Source of the DNA: CAXBNB01 sp040222275
GTDB lineage: Bacteria > Bacteroidota > Bacteroidia > Cytophagales > Cyclobacteriaceae
Length of the DNA stretch: 64,000 bases
Assembly: GCA_040222275.1 (NCBI GenBank)
Contig: JAVKDJ010000092.1
Location: 62,001 to 126,000 of the forward strand
Direction of reading: 5' to 3'
Of this stretch, positions 62,264-64,000 are shown one piece after another. Numbering within the stretch: the first letter of the stretch is position 1; the number at the start of each line of letters is the position of its first letter. Below the pieces are notes generated by a model that was not told the origin of the DNA, made no database searches, and saw only the letters and a program-made list of their open reading frames with translations. Made by a program: the position numbers and the translations under genes.

Positions 62264-63295
62264 ATGACAGAAGAGAAAATAAATATTCTCTTATCCAAAT
62301 ACTACAAGGATGAATGCTCAGTCGAGGAAATGACTGAACTGCAAAGGCAGCTGGCTGACGATCACCTAAAAGAGGCCATGTTGCTGAGGGTATTCGATAG
62401 GATAGAGGAAAGCGAGCGGTATCACACTGCGCCGGTCGAGTTCGATAAATCCAGGGTCCTGGATGGCATCAAAACCAAATTGGATTTGAATGAAGTAGAT
62501 CAACCGGGGACAATGGTCCCAATGTTGGGTGCACGCAGCAATTCGCTCCGGTTTTTAAGGGTTGCGGCATCTGTTTGCCTTATTGCTTTGACGGCCTGGT
62601 TTATCTACACCAACCAATACCCATCCGCAGATCAGGTAGCCGGGGCGCCAGTGGACCAATGGAAAGAAATAGAAACACTTAGAGGGCAGACCAAAACCAT
62701 TTCCCTGCCCGATGGCTCAGAAATTAAGCTCAATGTAGATTCTAAAATCAGGTTTCAACGCGATTTTGCAAACCATCAGGTGAGGAAAATTTACCTCGAT
62801 GGAGAGGCCTTTTTCGATGTGGCAAGAATGCCGGAAAAACCTTTTGTTGTCCTGGCACGAGGTATCGAAACAAGCGTATTGGGCACCTCTTTCAATATAG
62901 ATGCATCCAAAGGAAGTGAAGAAGTGCATGTGGCCGTAGTGACGGGAAAGGTAAAAGTAGGGGAGCTGGAAGGCAAGGATTTGCTCTACCTGGAGCCAGA
63001 CGAAATGGCTACCTGGGGCGACAGCAAAATTGTAAAGACCAAATACGACCCTGACCTGGTGCTGGCTTGGACCAGACGTGCGCTGGTTTTTAAAAAATCC
63101 AGCTTTAGCGATGTAATACAACGGTTGGAAAACTGGTACGATGTGGACATCCAGGTAAATGGAAAAATACTAAGCAATGATTACTCAGGGGTGCACAAAG
63201 ATGAATCATTGGAAGTCCTTCTCAAAGGATTGGGGTTCGCAGGGAACTTCACCTTCAAAATTGATGGCAAAAAAGTAACGATAACTCCAAACTAA
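62264..63295 (+). CDS. FecR family anti-sigma factor
   Basis: A 343-residue inner-membrane protein. The N-terminal cytosolic part (INILLSKYYKDECSVEEMTE) binds the sigma factor, a single helix (FLRVAASVCLIALTAWFIYT) spans the membrane at about residues 100-119, and the periplasmic FecR domain follows: WKEIETLRGQTKTISLPDGS, EIKLNVDSKIRFQRDF, VRKIYLDGEAFFDVARMPEK, VLGTSFNID, ending with a DUF4974 domain (VLAWTRRALVFKKSSFSDVI, LEVLLKGLGFAGNF). It receives a signal from the STN domain of the next-encoded receptor and releases the ECF factor. Confidence 0.94.
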   Translation: MTEEKINILLSKYYKDECSVEEMTELQRQLADDHLKEAMLLRVFDRIEESERYHTAPVEFDKSRVLDGIKTKLDLNEVDQPGTMVPMLGARSNSLRFLRVAASVCLIALTAWFIYTNQYPSADQVAGAPVDQWKEIETLRGQTKTISLPDGSEIKLNVDSKIRFQRDFANHQVRKIYLDGEAFFDVARMPEKPFVVLARGIETSVLGTSFNIDASKGSEEVHVAVVTGKVKVGELEGKDLLYLEPDEMATWGDSKIVKTKYDPDLVLAWTRRALVFKKSSFSDVIQRLENWYDVDIQVNGKILSNDYSGVHKDESLEVLLKGLGFAGNFTFKIDGKKVTITPN

Positions 63296-63338
63296 AAACT
63301 ATACGCCTATGAGATACAACAGCACATAGCATAAAAAA

Positions 63339-63380
63339 ACCTTGAGATGAGCAAATTGTTCAGACCTGTCATCTCAAGGT
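63339..63380. other. 12-bp perfect hairpin between fecR and susC
   Basis: ACCTTGAGATGA (63339-63350) and TCATCTCAAGGT (63369-63380) are perfect inverted repeats around an 18-nt loop. On the minus strand the stem is followed by a run of T residues, giving a terminator against antisense transcription; on the plus strand no T-run follows. In the sense direction it may be an RNA stability or processing element that sets different levels of fecR and susC. Confidence 0.6.
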
Positions 63381-63467
63381 GTTCGATTAAGTCTAAATAG
63401 TTAAACTTAAACATACAAATATATGTACCTTAAATTTTATACTAAAGTTTTAAAGGATATAATAATT

Positions 63468-64000
63468 ATGTCCAAGTACCTGTCCTATATGATCATAATC
63501 AACTGCACACTTCTCGGAGTGCTGGCGGCTAAGGATACAAATGGGCAAACGGTAAGCGTCAATGATGTCTTTTTGACCATTGACCTGGAAAATGCAGACC
63601 TCCACGAGGTATTTTCTTCGATCGAAGAACAAACAGGCTTTACATTCACTTATTTTAAGTCGAACATAAAGAAAAAACAAATTTCAAAAATTCAGGAAAA
63701 CAACACTTCCCTGGCCCAAATACTGAGGCAAATATCCAGGGATGCAGATGTACAGTTCAAGCGCGTAAATGAAAACATTTATGTCAACAAGAAAGAATCC
63801 AGGACTTCCGAATGGATGGAAGAAGCAAGCGACTTGTTCGCAGATTTAGATATAAATGGAAAGATTACCGACGAAAACGGGGACGGGCTTCCAGGAGCTT
63901 CTATTCTGGTAAAAGGAACCACTAAAGGAACCACTACCGATATAGAAGGCAATTATTCGTTGGTAGCGCCAGAGGATGGCACGTTGGTGGTCTCGTTTGT
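63468..64000 (+). CDS. SusC/RagA receptor with STN signalling domain (3' end cut by window edge)
   Basis: From ATG at 63468 the frame is open to the window edge (177 codons). After a signal peptide (SYMIIINCTLLGVLAAKD) comes a secretin/TonB short N-terminal (STN) domain at about 35-105 (FLTIDLENADLHEVFSSIEE, TGFTFTYFKSNIKKKQISKI, LRQISRDADVQFKRVNENIY) and then a carboxypeptidase-D-like domain (LDINGKITDENGDGLPGASI, GTTTDIEGNYSLVAPEDGTL). The STN domain is what contacts FecR, so this is the sensor-receptor of the second locus, unlike the STN-less SusC at 36606-39743. The plug and barrel lie beyond the window. Confidence 0.92.
   Translation, partial: MSKYLSYMIIINCTLLGVLAAKDTNGQTVSVNDVFLTIDLENADLHEVFSSIEEQTGFTFTYFKSNIKKKQISKIQENNTSLAQILRQISRDADVQFKRVNENIYVNKKESRTSEWMEEASDLFADLDINGKITDENGDGLPGASILVKGTTKGTTTDIEGNYSLVAPEDGTLVVSF

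Noticed and set aside
1..64000. CRISPR arrays, tRNA/rRNA genes, insertion sequences, integrase or attachment sites
   Set aside because: No regular spaced repeats, cloverleaf-like sequences, transposase or integrase frames were seen anywhere in the window, so mobility of the metal island is not supported directly.

Overview
The window comes from a Bacteroidota genome, most likely a marine Cytophagales-type bacterium. The signs are SusC/SusD pairs, a hybrid two-component sensor with an AraC-type output domain, FecI/FecR-type regulators, C-terminal type IX secretion (T9SS) sorting domains, and promoters with the TAnnTTTG -7 element used by this phylum. The taxonomic placement below phylum level is inference.

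Region 1 (about 1-19060, almost all on the minus strand) is a metal-handling island. Read in the direction of transcription it holds a small Cys/His-rich DUF6660-type protein, a CzcA-TolC fusion efflux pump and its CzcB adaptor, and a PII-like signalling protein. Next comes a tightly packed block of zinc-ribbon, SPFH, AlbA_2, YceI-like and Fur-family genes. The last part holds a CPC-type P1B ATPase, a cytochrome c-FTR1 fusion, a bestrophin-like channel, an MgtC protein, an SPC-type (P1B-4) ATPase, a DUF302 protein and a DUF4386 membrane protein cut by the window edge. Two short gene remnants sit at its distal end: the last residues of a second P1B-4 ATPase and the first residues of a cation-binding transporter protein. 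They show past duplication and decay.

Region 2 (19362-25472) has a MarR regulator and the lower tyrosine/homogentisate pathway: homogentisate dioxygenase, fumarylacetoacetase, a flavin reductase-like protein and acetoacetyl-CoA ligase. Together these turn homogentisate into fumarate and acetoacetyl-CoA. The maleylacetoacetate isomerase is not in the window.

Region 3 (25620-61512) is a polysaccharide utilisation locus of about 36 kb for a sulfated polysaccharide. It has a SusC/SusD/surface-binding-protein trio, four S1 sulfatases with intact C-x-P-S-R sites, GH29, GH16 and GH2 enzymes, two large T9SS-exported right-handed beta-helix proteins, two FG-GAP/ASPIC proteins (one fused to a vanadium-haloperoxidase domain), an orphan TonB plug protein and a 1396-residue hybrid two-component regulator. 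GH16 + GH2 + GH29 + S1 sulfatases fits a sulfated red-algal galactan (agar/porphyran/carrageenan type) best; a fucose-containing polysaccharide is the alternative.

The main discovery is a repeated regulatory architecture. Six promoters inside region 3 carry ATACCCCC-like boxes, usually three at spacings of about 22-25 and 18-20 nt. The last box lies 49-50 nt upstream of a TAnnTTTG -7 element, exact in five cases and one mismatch in the sixth. This is very probably the binding-site array of the resident hybrid regulator and defines its regulon from this window alone.

Region 4 (61529-64000) begins a second locus with an ECF sigma factor, a FecR anti-sigma factor and a truncated STN-type SusC receptor. 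The sigma gene starts 16 nt after the last gene of region 3, so the two loci may be wired in series.
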